A stretch of DNA of 64,000 nt, from positions 23,406 to 87,405 of the forward strand of contig JAGBAA010000062.1 in the NCBI GenBank assembly GCA_017939795.1. The letters run 5' to 3'. The notes beneath the pieces are model-generated. The model ran no database searches and was not told the origin of the DNA. It saw nothing but the letters and a program-made list of their open reading frames with translations. This document shows positions 19,397 through 28,216 of this stretch, piece after piece. Within the stretch, counting starts at the first letter, position 1. Every line of letters begins with the position of its first letter. Source of the DNA: Thermoguttaceae bacterium (GTDB lineage Bacteria; Planctomycetota; Planctomycetia; Pirellulales; Thermoguttaceae). The position numbers and the translations under genes were made by a program.

Positions 19397-19471
19397 CTTG
19401 CGAGTCGGCACGATTTATGAGGCAGTATGATTTTCGGGTCGGCAGAGATCTACGGTACGAAAGGGAAACTC

Positions 19472-20392
19472 ATGGCATCGATCTTCACTCCGGAGCTTGA
19501 AAGACAGCTGAAGGTCAGCGTCCGGACAGCAATGCGCTGCGGCGGCGGGATCCTCGCATTCCGCCCTGAAATACTCCCGGCTGGCGGTACGGAATGGACG
19601 GGACTGCGCGACTACACAACGGGGGACGACCCGCACCGGATCGACTGGGGGATATGCGCACGGCATGATGAGCTGCGAGTGCGGGTCTATGCAGGAACGG
19701 CACGGCGCAAGGCGTATCTGCTTCTCGACACTTCGTTCGGCATGAGTTTCCGTCCGACCAAACTTCTGGCGGCCAAACGTGCGGCAGCAGTTCTTGCGGC
19801 CGGGATCCTGGAGTCCGGAGCCTCTTTGGAATTTGGCGCCTTCACGCCGGATCTCACCCTTTTCCCGATCCTGACGCACCCGCAGAAATGCGGCAGATTC
19901 CTTCGTTTTCTGGAGGAAACGCCGTTTTCCGAGACTCCGAATCTCGTGAACTTCGAATTTACCGCCCACGCGTTCCTTTCCCAGAACCGCAAACCGGGCG
20001 AGCTATACATTCTGAGTGATTGTTTCGGCGAATCGGATTCCTTCAGCAAGGATTTTGAAATCGGATTGAATCGGCTCCAGCGTGCGGGTTTTTCCTGCCG
20101 ACTGATCCACCTGACAGATCCGACGGACCGGGCGGAAAATTTCGTCGGTGATGTGGACATCTGCGACGAAAGCCGCGGATACCGACAGACGATCACGCTT
20201 ACGGAACGGGATCTCGCAGTTTACCAGCGGCTCTATGATGCCTACATTGCGGACGTTCAGAAATACTGCATGGATCGGGCGATCCCTTACGCACGCATTG
20301 CAGCCGACTCGCCGATGGAGATCCTCTGCTTCACGGCACTTGGACTTTCGGAAAAAGCGGCCCGTGCGAATCCATGGGCGGAGTATATTTAG
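19472..20392 (+). CDS. DUF58 (vWA-like) protein, MoxR partner
   Basis: The 306-residue protein carries the DUF58 signature with G-x-x-EW-x-GLRDYTTGDDPHRIDW at about 39-59, then the start of a von Willebrand A-like domain (AYLLLDTSFGMSF, 81-93). The metal-ion-dependent adhesion motif, normally D-x-S-x-S, here reads D86-T-S-F-G, so the second Ser is lost. Residues about 145-215 supply further vWA strands (GELYILSDCF, SCRLIHLTDP). I chose the ATG at 19472, behind AAGGG, over an in-frame start at 19427. Most DUF58 proteins have N-terminal membrane helices; none is seen here, so the product should be soluble. It likely forms a complex with the MoxR ATPase. Confidence 0.9.
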   Translation: MASIFTPELERQLKVSVRTAMRCGGGILAFRPEILPAGGTEWTGLRDYTTGDDPHRIDWGICARHDELRVRVYAGTARRKAYLLLDTSFGMSFRPTKLLAAKRAAAVLAAGILESGASLEFGAFTPDLTLFPILTHPQKCGRFLRFLEETPFSETPNLVNFEFTAHAFLSQNRKPGELYILSDCFGESDSFSKDFEIGLNRLQRAGFSCRLIHLTDPTDRAENFVGDVDICDESRGYRQTITLTERDLAVYQRLYDAYIADVQKYCMDRAIPYARIAADSPMEILCFTALGLSEKAARANPWAEYI

Positions 20393-20527
20393 CAGACGCG
20401 GAATTTTGCGAAAATGATCCGCCGTATCATTCCGGATCTTGAACCATTTCACGAAACTCAAACAGCGGGACATCGGGATTTTTGAAGAAAATTCACGGTG
20501 CCCCCTGTTTTTTTTCGGCAAATATGG

Positions 20528-20533
20528 TATAAT
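20528..20533 (+). promoter_or_regulatory. Perfect -10 box upstream of pfp
   Basis: TATAAT at 20528-20533 lies about 80 bases before the pfp start, after a T-rich tract. No good -35 hexamer is visible at the right distance. It suggests that pfp is transcribed separately from the upstream cluster. Confidence 0.4.
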
Positions 20534-20610
20534 GAACAAGATTTTAGTTTCCGGCGGGAGTTTTGTGCCGGATTTTGAAAGTGTTTTCATTTTTTCAGAT
20601 TGGAGTCAAA

Positions 20611-21972
20611 ATGTCTCTGAAAAGTCCTCAACTCGTGAAAACTGACATCAAAAAAGTCGGTATCCTTTTCTCCGGCGGTCCCGCTCCGTCAGCCAATGCC
20701 GTCATCTGCTCCGCCGCGGACTGCTTCCGCCGCGCAGGGATCGAAGTATACGGCTTCCTGAACGGCTATACGCACCTGGTCGACTACAAAGCGGGTGATG
20801 TGCTCGCGGAAGGCGTCGCCTATCTGCGTCTGGACAAAATGAATCTGGAAGGCCGCCGTACGGAAGGCGGGATCATCATCGGTTCCGCACGAGCCAACCC
20901 GGGCAAAGCGATGAGCAAACCGGAAGACCTCACCAATGCCGAAGCCACCGCTCCGATGAAGACGGTCTACGACGCACTCTGCTCTCTGGGCATCGACGTC
21001 CTGATCTCCATCGGCGGCGACGACACGCTCACGACTGCTGCGAAATTCAAGCTCTACCAGGATACGTTCGGTGCCGACGCGAAGAAGATCCGCGTCATCC
21101 ACCTGCCGAAGACGATCGACAATGACTACGAAGGCATCGACTTCACGTTCGGTTTCTTCACGGCCGTTGATCTCATGGCGCGCCAGCTGCGTAACCTGCT
21201 CTTCGACGCCACGGCGACCAACTGCTACTATGTCGCTCAGCTGATGGGCCGTAAAGCCGCGTGGCTTTCCTACGGTTCCGCCATCGCCGGCGAAGCCTCC
21301 CTGTGCATTGGTCTGGAAGACGTCATCAATGAACCGGAACTGATGGGCACGGAAGACTCCTACAGCCCGCAGACCGGCGAACTGCTCGTTGACGAAAACG
21401 GCAATGCGAAGAAACGTGAGATCGTTCTGTTCGACAAACTCATCGGCCGTATCGCCGATACCGTCGAAAAGCGCATCAAGCTCGGCAAAAAATGCGGCGT
21501 CATCTGTGTCGCGGAAGGCATTGGCGAATACCTGCCGCTCTCCGAGATCAAATGCTGCATTTCCGACGACGAATACCGCAGCCTGAAACCGGATACGTTC
21601 GGCCACTACCCCGTTTCCCAGCTGAAGTTCAGTTCCCGTCTCGGCCGTCTGGTCGCGGACGAAATGGCGAAACGCGGCTACGGCAAAATGAAGTTCGTCG
21701 GTCTCCAGTTCGGCTATGAAGTCCGCTGCCAGCCGCCGACGGGTTTCGACGTCATCATGGGCAGCCAGCTCGGCACCGGCGCCTATGTTTCCCTCGTGGA
21801 AAACGGCATGAACGGCGTGATGGTCTCCGTCGGAAAAGAAATGGAACTCGAATTCCGCCAGTTTGAAGACCTGATCAACATGGCGAAACTTCGCGCCTAC
21901 CAGCGTCCGCTGCGTCTGGGCAAGGGCCTCCACAGCCTCGCGCGCTACATGGAAGAGTGGGTGGAAGAGTAA
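20611..21972 (+). CDS. pfp: Pyrophosphate-dependent 6-phosphofructokinase
   Basis: The 453-residue enzyme interconverts fructose 6-phosphate and fructose 1,6-bisphosphate using pyrophosphate. GGDD at 135-138 is diagnostic for PPi rather than ATP use (ATP enzymes have GGDG). PKTIDND follows at about 166-172, holding the catalytic Asp, and MGR at about 213 is the conserved substrate-binding triplet. I chose the ATG at 20611 because SPQLVKTDIKKVGILFSGG is the normal family N-terminus; a longer in-frame start at 20563 adds a non-homologous tail. Reversible PPi-PFK suits glycolysis or gluconeogenesis in an anaerobe, and pyruvate kinase is the next gene. Cytoplasmic. Confidence 0.95.
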   Translation: MSLKSPQLVKTDIKKVGILFSGGPAPSANAVICSAADCFRRAGIEVYGFLNGYTHLVDYKAGDVLAEGVAYLRLDKMNLEGRRTEGGIIIGSARANPGKAMSKPEDLTNAEATAPMKTVYDALCSLGIDVLISIGGDDTLTTAAKFKLYQDTFGADAKKIRVIHLPKTIDNDYEGIDFTFGFFTAVDLMARQLRNLLFDATATNCYYVAQLMGRKAAWLSYGSAIAGEASLCIGLEDVINEPELMGTEDSYSPQTGELLVDENGNAKKREIVLFDKLIGRIADTVEKRIKLGKKCGVICVAEGIGEYLPLSEIKCCISDDEYRSLKPDTFGHYPVSQLKFSSRLGRLVADEMAKRGYGKMKFVGLQFGYEVRCQPPTGFDVIMGSQLGTGAYVSLVENGMNGVMVSVGKEMELEFRQFEDLINMAKLRAYQRPLRLGKGLHSLARYMEEWVEE

Positions 21973-22292
21973 AATTCAGAGAGTCGATTTCTGAAAGAAG
22001 GTCCCGTCCCGCGGCCCCTGCCGTCCGGCTCGTCTGATCCGGATGGGACGGTGATTTTCAAAAGTACTCTGCGGCGGAAAGAACGAACAGACCGGTCACG
22101 ATCTGCGAATTCTTTCCGTGCGTGTAGTTTAAAGTCAGACAAAAAATCGAAAAAATACAAATGCCGCAAATTTGCGAAATACCTGCACGATCCAATGTTC
22201 TGGAACGCTTTCGATCGAAATGTTTCTGAGCATGAAGATCTCTACGCATGAAAATTTCATCCAGAGAATACGCTCAAAGGAGGAGCCGCAGC
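21973..22292. other. Intergenic region between pfp and pyk
   Basis: This 320-base spacer holds a GC-rich hairpin (22004-22051) just after pfp and an AT-rich stretch before pyk. No additional gene is supported. Confidence 0.5.
22004..22051 (+). terminator. Possible pfp terminator hairpin
   Basis: CCGTCCC (22004-22010) pairs with GGGACGG (22045-22051), with inner CCGG/CCGG pairing. It is followed by TGATTTTC, a weak T-rich tail. Confidence 0.4.
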
Positions 22293-23774
22293 ATGAACGC
22301 ATCCGTCAAATCACTTTTGGAACGCCCAAGTCGTACAAAAATCGTCGCGACGCTTGGACCGGCTTCTGATTCGGAAGAAATGCTCGAGAAACTGATTTTC
22401 GCGGGCGTAGATGTTTTTCGCATCAATGCGGCACACGGAACTCAGGAACGTTTTGCCGTCATGGTGAAGCGGATCCGAAGTGTATCCAAAAGAATCGGCC
22501 TTCCCGTTGGGATCCTCATGGATCTTGCCGGACCAAAGATCCGTCTGGGGGAACTGGAAAATGGAGAACTGACGCTCGAAAGCGGTTCCGAAATGGCGTT
22601 TGTTTCGCCCAAATTTCTTGAGAAATCGGCGGGATGCCCGGATCTTGTCGGCATTCCGTGCGTTACGTGCACTTATGAACCGCTGGTGAACGAACTGCGT
22701 GCAGGTGACCGGATCGTTCTGGCGGACGGAACGGTGGAACTGACGGTCTCGCAGGTCTCGGCAAAGAAAAATCAATGGGCTAAATGCCGTGTTCTTGACG
22801 GCGGAACGGTCCGCAGCCGCCAGGGTGTCAATCTTCCCGGCGTGAAGCTCAGTATCCCCGCAATGTTGGAGATCGACCGGAGCAACGCAGCCTGGGCCGC
22901 AAAAAACGGAGTGGATTTCCTTGGTCTGAGCTTCGTTCGGCACGCATTTGAAATCACGGACCTGAAAAACCTCATCGCGGAAAACGGAGGCACGACGCAA
23001 GTCGTCGCGAAGATCGAAAAACCGGAAGCTCTGGAAAATCTTGCAGAGATCGTGAAGGAAACGGATGCCGTTATGGTGGCTCGCGGAGACCTTGGCGTCG
23101 AAACAGACATTGCACGCGTCGCGGTCCTTCAGAAAGAGATCATTCAAATTTGCCGTGCGTACCGCCGTCCGGTGATCGTCGCGACGCAGATGCTGGAATC
23201 GATGACGCACACGAATCTGCCGACCCGTGCGGAAGTCTCTGATGTGGCGAACGCTATTCTCGACGGAACGGACGCCTGCATGCTCTCCGGTGAAAGTGCC
23301 GTTGGAGAATTCCCGGTCGAAACTGTCCAGATGATGCATCGGATCGCTCTGGGAACGGAAGATACGCTGGAATCCGACTTCCTGCAGTTCATTCCTGAAA
23401 CCTCACCGATCGACCAGACTCTGGAGATCATGGCACGCAATGTCTGCGATCTGGCGGAAGAACTGAATGCAAAATTCATCGTCACGGCAACCGCTAACGG
23501 AGAAAGTGCCCGCTGTCTCTCCGCCAATCGCGGCCCGGCGCGGATCATCGCCCTGACGCCGTCACGCGATACATTGCAGAAAATGTGCCTTGATTGGGGC
23601 GTCATTCCGATGGAGCTTCCCAAATCCAAAAAAACGACTAAAGACATCATGGCATTCGCACTCGAACTGTTGAAAAACGAAAACCTTGCTGTCCCGGGCG
23701 ACCGGCTCATTCTCTTTACGGACGCAAGTCTCGGAACAGCACAAAACGTGATCATCGTATACGATGTGAAGTAA
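22293..23774 (+). CDS. pyk: Pyruvate kinase
   Basis: The 493-residue enzyme converts phosphoenolpyruvate and ADP to pyruvate and ATP. Visible motifs are the N-terminal RTKIVATLGPAS, the catalytic-lysine signature AKIEKPEAL near residue 240, MVARGDLGVE and ATQMLESM. The usual R-x-N-x-SHG motif is altered to RINAAHG. The C-terminal allosteric-type domain is present (about 365-493). The start at 22293 is set by AAAGGAGGA eight bases upstream; an in-frame ATG at 22248 has no such site. ribF starts 23 bases downstream and is likely co-transcribed. Confidence 0.95.
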   Translation: MNASVKSLLERPSRTKIVATLGPASDSEEMLEKLIFAGVDVFRINAAHGTQERFAVMVKRIRSVSKRIGLPVGILMDLAGPKIRLGELENGELTLESGSEMAFVSPKFLEKSAGCPDLVGIPCVTCTYEPLVNELRAGDRIVLADGTVELTVSQVSAKKNQWAKCRVLDGGTVRSRQGVNLPGVKLSIPAMLEIDRSNAAWAAKNGVDFLGLSFVRHAFEITDLKNLIAENGGTTQVVAKIEKPEALENLAEIVKETDAVMVARGDLGVETDIARVAVLQKEIIQICRAYRRPVIVATQMLESMTHTNLPTRAEVSDVANAILDGTDACMLSGESAVGEFPVETVQMMHRIALGTEDTLESDFLQFIPETSPIDQTLEIMARNVCDLAEELNAKFIVTATANGESARCLSANRGPARIIALTPSRDTLQKMCLDWGVIPMELPKSKKTTKDIMAFALELLKNENLAVPGDRLILFTDASLGTAQNVIIVYDVK

Positions 23775-23797
23775 AGAGGGCAAAAGAGACCTTTTCG

Positions 23798-24718
23798 ATG
23801 AAGATTTGGAATCCAGATTCAGATCAGCTTCCGGAACAGTTCCGGCACGGAGCCGTGACGGTTGGGAATTTTGACGGCGTACATCGCGGACACGCAGAGA
23901 TCATCCGCCGCATGAAGGCGCATGGTCTCCCTGCGGCCGTCTTTACTTTCGCACGCCACCCGCGGCAGGTTCTGAATCCGGCAGAGGCTCCTCAACGGCT
24001 TACTTCGCTGGCCCGGCAGGAGGAACTGCTTCATGCCCTGGGTGTGGAGACCGTCATTTTTGCGCCGACGGAGTCGATCCTTTCATGGACGCCCGAAACA
24101 TTCTTTCAGCGCGTCATCGCCGACTTTTTCGATGCATCCGTCGTAGTGGAAGGACCCGATTTCCATTTCGGAAAAGGCCGAACCGGCACCACACAGCTTC
24201 TGGAGCATCTTTGCCTGGATTCAGGACGCAAAATAGAGATAGCAGAAGAACTTCATGCGGCCGATGGCATACCGATCTCAAGCTCCAGGATCCGGGAATT
24301 GATCTCTCATGGAGAGCTTTCGGAAGCCAACGCTATCCTGACGGCTCCGTATCGCCTCACAGGCACGGTCATTCATGGAGAAGCACGAGGGCGAACGCTC
24401 GGTTTTCCTACGGCAAATCTGGGAAAGATCCAGACTCTTTTACCCGGACACGGCGTCTATGCATGCAGAGCCATTCTCGAAGATGGACGCACCTGCCCTG
24501 CCGCCGTCCACATTGGTCCAAACGTGACTTTTGGAGAAACGGAAACGAAGGTCGAGATCCACCTTCTGGACTTCAGCGGCGACGTTTACGGAGAGTCTCT
24601 GAGCATCGACTTCCACTCCCGTCTTCGAGAACTCGTGACGTTTCCAAACCGCAATGCCCTCATGAAGCAGATCGATCTGGATATTTCTGAAACACGCAAA
24701 CGGATCCTAGACTTCTAA
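23798..24718 (+). CDS. ribF: Bifunctional riboflavin kinase / FAD synthetase
   Basis: The 306-residue enzyme phosphorylates riboflavin to FMN and adenylylates FMN to FAD. The N-terminal nucleotidyltransferase domain has GNFDGVHRGH (residues 23-32) and ISSSRIRELI at about 165-175. The C-terminal kinase domain has GEARGRTLGFPTANL at about 195-210, whose PTAN motif binds Mg-ATP. Length equals that of typical RibF. It sits 23 bases after pyk on the same strand. A strong terminator on the opposite strand separates it from the convergent LRR gene. Cytoplasmic. Confidence 0.95.
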   Translation: MKIWNPDSDQLPEQFRHGAVTVGNFDGVHRGHAEIIRRMKAHGLPAAVFTFARHPRQVLNPAEAPQRLTSLARQEELLHALGVETVIFAPTESILSWTPETFFQRVIADFFDASVVVEGPDFHFGKGRTGTTQLLEHLCLDSGRKIEIAEELHAADGIPISSSRIRELISHGELSEANAILTAPYRLTGTVIHGEARGRTLGFPTANLGKIQTLLPGHGVYACRAILEDGRTCPAAVHIGPNVTFGETETKVEIHLLDFSGDVYGESLSIDFHSRLRELVTFPNRNALMKQIDLDISETRKRILDF

Positions 24719-24755
24719 ATCAGCACCTGTTCTTCTCTGAACATATCGAAAATCA

Positions 24756-24803
24756 GAAAAAAATCAGGAACCGCCGTTCATACATCGAACCACGGTTCCT
24801 GAT
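24756..24803 (-). terminator. Intrinsic terminator of the LRR gene
   Basis: ATCAGGAACCG (24763-24773) and CGGTTCCTGAT (24793-24803) pair perfectly over 11 bases, with inner GTTC/GAAC. On the minus strand the stem is followed by seven T (A run at 24756-24762). Confidence 0.85.
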
Positions 24804-24849
24804 CTGCATGGAGTGTTCCACTTAAAACACCCCGCCGCAGCCTCAAAAC

Positions 24850-25773
24850 TCAGTTTACGGTCAATTCCGTACCGTTTTTCGCCATGAAGTCTTTTTCAAA
24901 CTTCTTTGCAGCTTCTTTCGAGATCTGATTCCCTTTCAGAATCGTCAGCGTCTTCAGGTTCGGCATATCGAGGAAGCTGGGGAGACACGCCTCCGTCAAT
25001 CCCAGATCTTCGATCAGCAGCCAATGCAGCGACTTCATCTGTCCCAACACTTTCATGTCGGCATCTGTAAGTTTCGTCCCGCCAATGTTCATGATCTTAA
25101 CGTGCGGAAGTTTCACCAGCTCTTCCAGATTTTCTCCCGAAATCTCGTTTCCGGAAAGATAAAGTCCATCCAGATTGACCATTTTCGCAATATTCGGCAG
25201 AGATGCCGAAGTGAGCGGATTATCCTGAATATTCAGCGAGGTCAAACGGGTCAGCGAAACCCAGTTGGCCGTCTGCGCATCCGTCAGGTTGGCATTCACG
25301 GCATTGAGCGCATTCAAGTAGGTCAGTTTTCCGACCAGAGCCATGACTTCATCCGAGTTCTTTTCACTGTCCAAATGCACGACACTCCCAAGCCGGGTGA
25401 TCGAGTCGCGGACCACGACGATCTTCATTTCATCAAGCTGGGCACAGATCTGCGCATCAGCATCTCTCGTTTCCTGCGAGATCGACTCCGGATCGATCAG
25501 AGTGTCATCCGGAGCCGCGAAGGGATTCTGGATATTCAGCCCGGCAAGCGTCGAATCGCGCCACTCAAGAAACCATTTCGGCTGCGTCAGATTGACCCAG
25601 AGAACGAATGCCGTCACGACACCCAGGAGCCCCAACAGAAAGAACAAAAGACCATGTCCGCGCGGAGCATCATCCTTCTCTTCGTATTCTTCATAAACCT
25701 CTGTATTCCGGGCATTCTCCAGATCCGCAGCAAATTGAGCAAACTGGGGATCGTGCATTTCATTATTGCTCAT
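24850..25773 (-). CDS. Membrane-anchored leucine-rich-repeat protein
   Basis: The 307-residue protein has an acidic cytoplasmic N-terminus (about 1-38), one membrane helix (41-61) and an extracytoplasmic part. From about 150 to 290 it has leucine-rich repeats of about 24 residues, with patterns such as LTSLNIQDNPLT, LDGLYLSGNEIS, VKIMNIGGTKLT and LHWLLIEDLGLT. LRR proteins of this type bind other proteins. The start is supported by GGAGAGAGA before the ATG. It has its own terminator. accA, a pseudokinase and truA lie upstream on the same strand, but the 160-base gap to accA argues for a separate unit. Partner unknown. Confidence 0.85.
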   Translation of the reverse strand: MSNNEMHDPQFAQFAADLENARNTEVYEEYEEKDDAPRGHGLLFFLLGLLGVVTAFVLWVNLTQPKWFLEWRDSTLAGLNIQNPFAAPDDTLIDPESISQETRDADAQICAQLDEMKIVVVRDSITRLGSVVHLDSEKNSDEVMALVGKLTYLNALNAVNANLTDAQTANWVSLTRLTSLNIQDNPLTSASLPNIAKMVNLDGLYLSGNEISGENLEELVKLPHVKIMNIGGTKLTDADMKVLGQMKSLHWLLIEDLGLTEACLPSFLDMPNLKTLTILKGNQISKEAAKKFEKDFMAKNGTELTVN

Positions 25774-25933
25774 GATCTCTCTCCATTAGAAATTTAGTGA
25801 TGCTTGTGCCGGCCATGGCGCAGGCGGGAGGCAGTTGGGAAATTCACAAAATCAGCCAAATTCCAACCGGCATTTTCTTTCCGATCCGCCCCATTTCAGC
25901 AAAGGACGGACCCAAAACATCCCGGCTGAAAAT

Positions 25934-26884
25934 CTACTCGCAAAACACGCCAATGCTGCGGAATTTTTCGTAGCGGGCTTCCAGAAGGTCATCGATAGAC
26001 TGTTTCTGAAGTTCCCGGAGTGAAGTGCGGAGATACTTTTTCAGGTTTCCGGCCATCAGACGCGGATCACGATGCGCACCGCCAAGAGGTTCCGGAATGA
26101 CGGCGTCCACGATCCCAAGACGATGCAGATCCTTAGAGGTCAGACGGAGTTCTTTCGCAGCTTCCTGACGAAATTCTCTGCTTTTCCAGAGGATCCCGGC
26201 ACAGCCTTCCGGACTGATGACGGAATAGTACGCGTGCTCAAGAATCGCGACACGGTCTCCAACGCCAATGCCGATCGCACCACCGGAACCGCCTTCACCG
26301 ATGACGACACAGATGATGGGGGTCCTGAGGCGGGACATTTCAAACATTCCCTGCGCAATGACCCACGCCTGTCCGCGTTCCTCGGCGCCGATCCCCGGCC
26401 ACGCGCCCGGCGTATCGATCAGCGAGATGATGGGGAGTCCGTACTTGGCGGCCATGCGCATTTTCTGGATCGCTTTTCGGTACCCTTCCGGTTCCGCGCA
26501 GCCGTAATGGCAGGCGGTCCGTTCCGCAAGATTTTTCCCCTTCTGATGGCCCACGACCATGCATCGCATTCCATCCAGCTTTGCCCAGCCTGTCAGGATC
26601 GCCCGGTCATCGCCGAAGAAATGATCTCCGTGCAGTTCGACGAATTCGTCAAAAGCGAAGTTCAGATAATCGCTCGTCTGCGGACGGTTCGGATGACGGG
26701 AGACCTCAACGGTTTCCCATGGCTGAAGGTTCTGGTAGATACTGCGCTTTAGATCCACCAGTTCCTTGCGCAGCCGCTTGATCGAATCTTTGATCTCATT
26801 GGAATCACCGGAATTTCTCTCCATTTCTTCCAAACGATCTTCGAGTTCATAAATCGGCTGCTCAAATGAAAGCTGAATATCCAT
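25934..26884 (-). CDS. accA: Acetyl-CoA carboxylase carboxyltransferase subunit alpha
   Basis: The 316-residue protein is AccA, which with AccD transfers the carboxyl group from carboxybiotin to acetyl-CoA in the first step of fatty-acid synthesis. The family N-terminus (FEQPIYELEDRLEEME), the LHGDHFFGDD stretch, LIDTPGAWPGIGAEERGQ and the crotonase-fold Gly-rich loop GEGGSGGAIGIGVGD are all visible. Length is normal for AccA. No accD, accB or accC is in the window, so the subunits are encoded at separate loci. Cytoplasmic. Confidence 0.95.
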   Translation of the reverse strand: MDIQLSFEQPIYELEDRLEEMERNSGDSNEIKDSIKRLRKELVDLKRSIYQNLQPWETVEVSRHPNRPQTSDYLNFAFDEFVELHGDHFFGDDRAILTGWAKLDGMRCMVVGHQKGKNLAERTACHYGCAEPEGYRKAIQKMRMAAKYGLPIISLIDTPGAWPGIGAEERGQAWVIAQGMFEMSRLRTPIICVVIGEGGSGGAIGIGVGDRVAILEHAYYSVISPEGCAGILWKSREFRQEAAKELRLTSKDLHRLGIVDAVIPEPLGGAHRDPRLMAGNLKKYLRTSLRELQKQSIDDLLEARYEKFRSIGVFCE

Positions 26885-26989
26885 ATCGTGTTTCGTACAG
26901 GGAAAAGTTAAATAAAATCCGGCCGCGAGACCGGTATGCTCTCAATTCAAAAAAATCCGGATCCGAAAAACCCTCAAACCGCCTAAACA

Positions 26990-27838
26990 TCACTGCGGAC
27001 GCTGCGGCTGCCGCTTGAAGATACGGATCTCTTTCAGCGTGTTTTGAAATTCGGTCATCGACGCAGGACGCTCAGTCGGCTGTTTCGCCATCGTTCTGCG
27101 AAGGAGTTTCGCAAACTCCGGCGTCACGTTCGGATTCACGGCATCAGCAGACGGAACCGGAAGATTCAAATGCTGATGGATCAGCTGATTGAATGTCGGT
27201 CCGGGATAGGGAGGCACCCCCGTCACCATCTCAAAAAAAATACAGGACAAACTGTACGCATCCGAACGGGAATCCGTTTTTTCCCCCCGGATCACCTCCG
27301 GCGAAGGACAGCGTCCGGGATTTGAGATCCGATCCGGCCGCCGGAAACAGGCACGAAGACCGCGGGTACTCCGCACAAACGGAAACTCGATCATCTTCGT
27401 TTCGTTCGTTTCCTCAAGCACCATGAAAACATCCGGTGAAAGCGTCTGGTGGACCCAACCGATGGAATTGAAGAAACAGACGGCTTCCGTCATGTCCTGC
27501 ACGATCTGCGGAACACGCCAGGCGCTGGAATCCAGCCCCTCACGCAAAATTTCCGTAAGTGGCCGACCAGTGAGCCACTCGGAAACCAGGATCGTCTGGC
27601 CATTCTCGCACACGAGATCGATCATCTTCACGATCTTCGGATGACGGATCTCCTCTCCCACGGCAAATTCCCGATGCAGCATAGCGATCGTTCTGCTGTC
27701 CTGGCGCAAATTTCCCAAAGGCATCTTCATGGCCACCGGGATCTCCAGAAGTGTATTTTCGCCGCGAAACACCTGAGTCACGGCCCCAGTACAGACACAA
27801 TTACCGCGTCTGTAGTCTTTCAACGAAGTCTGTGCCAT
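26990..27838 (-). CDS. Ser/Thr kinase-fold protein lacking catalytic residues (pseudokinase)
   Basis: The 282-residue protein has a complete protein-kinase fold: VAMK (K38), the helix C region, HQTLSP (130-135) where HRD-x-K should be, SPEV (179-182) in place of APE, and DAYSLSCIFFEMVTG of the F helix (D193 kept). The catalytic Asp is Thr132, the following Lys is Ser134, the Mg-binding Asn is Val137, and DFG reads E-F-P (151-153). It should therefore not phosphorylate substrates. The start at 27838 is set by GGGAGAG just upstream; an in-frame TTG at 27850 is less likely. No membrane helix or sensor domain is attached, unlike most planctomycete kinases. A binding or regulatory role is inferred. 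Confidence 0.85.
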   Translation of the reverse strand: MAQTSLKDYRRGNCVCTGAVTQVFRGENTLLEIPVAMKMPLGNLRQDSRTIAMLHREFAVGEEIRHPKIVKMIDLVCENGQTILVSEWLTGRPLTEILREGLDSSAWRVPQIVQDMTEAVCFFNSIGWVHQTLSPDVFMVLEETNETKMIEFPFVRSTRGLRACFRRPDRISNPGRCPSPEVIRGEKTDSRSDAYSLSCIFFEMVTGVPPYPGPTFNQLIHQHLNLPVPSADAVNPNVTPEFAKLLRRTMAKQPTERPASMTEFQNTLKEIRIFKRQPQRPQ

Positions 27839-28216
27839 ACACTCTCCCAATTTACCGAATCGTTCAGGAGCAAACCGCTCTGCCCTGCGTCAAAGATCCG
27901 GCACACGCGCCACATACACGCCCCAATGAACCCATCGGCCCAATGTCCCCAACGTGCTTAAACACACCCAAAGCACGCAAACGCACCAAAAGCTGCATCA
28001 TGGAAACGGACTTTAGATCCGCAGCCGAAGACTTTGGAAAATAGCCGCAGACACACCGGCGCAGGAACCCATCAACGGCTCTGCCGCCGAATCTCCTCCA
28101 TTCCATTCATTTTAGCAGATTTTGTTTTTTTTTCAATCACATTATTTCGGTTTTCGATAAAATTCACTAAATTTCTTGGAAATATTTGCGGATTCTTTCC
28201 CGTAAACCTCAAAATT
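27839..28216. other. Intergenic region between truA and the pseudokinase gene
   Basis: This 378-base region has a T-run-rich segment near 28120-28200 downstream of truA and an A/C-rich stretch with repeated CACGC/GCAC words near 27950-27990. I see no gene or clear terminator hairpin in it. Confidence 0.5.

Noticed and set aside
20413..20431. AATGAT/ATCATT stem after the DUF58 gene as a terminator
   Set aside because: Only six weak base pairs and no T tract follow; too weak to call.
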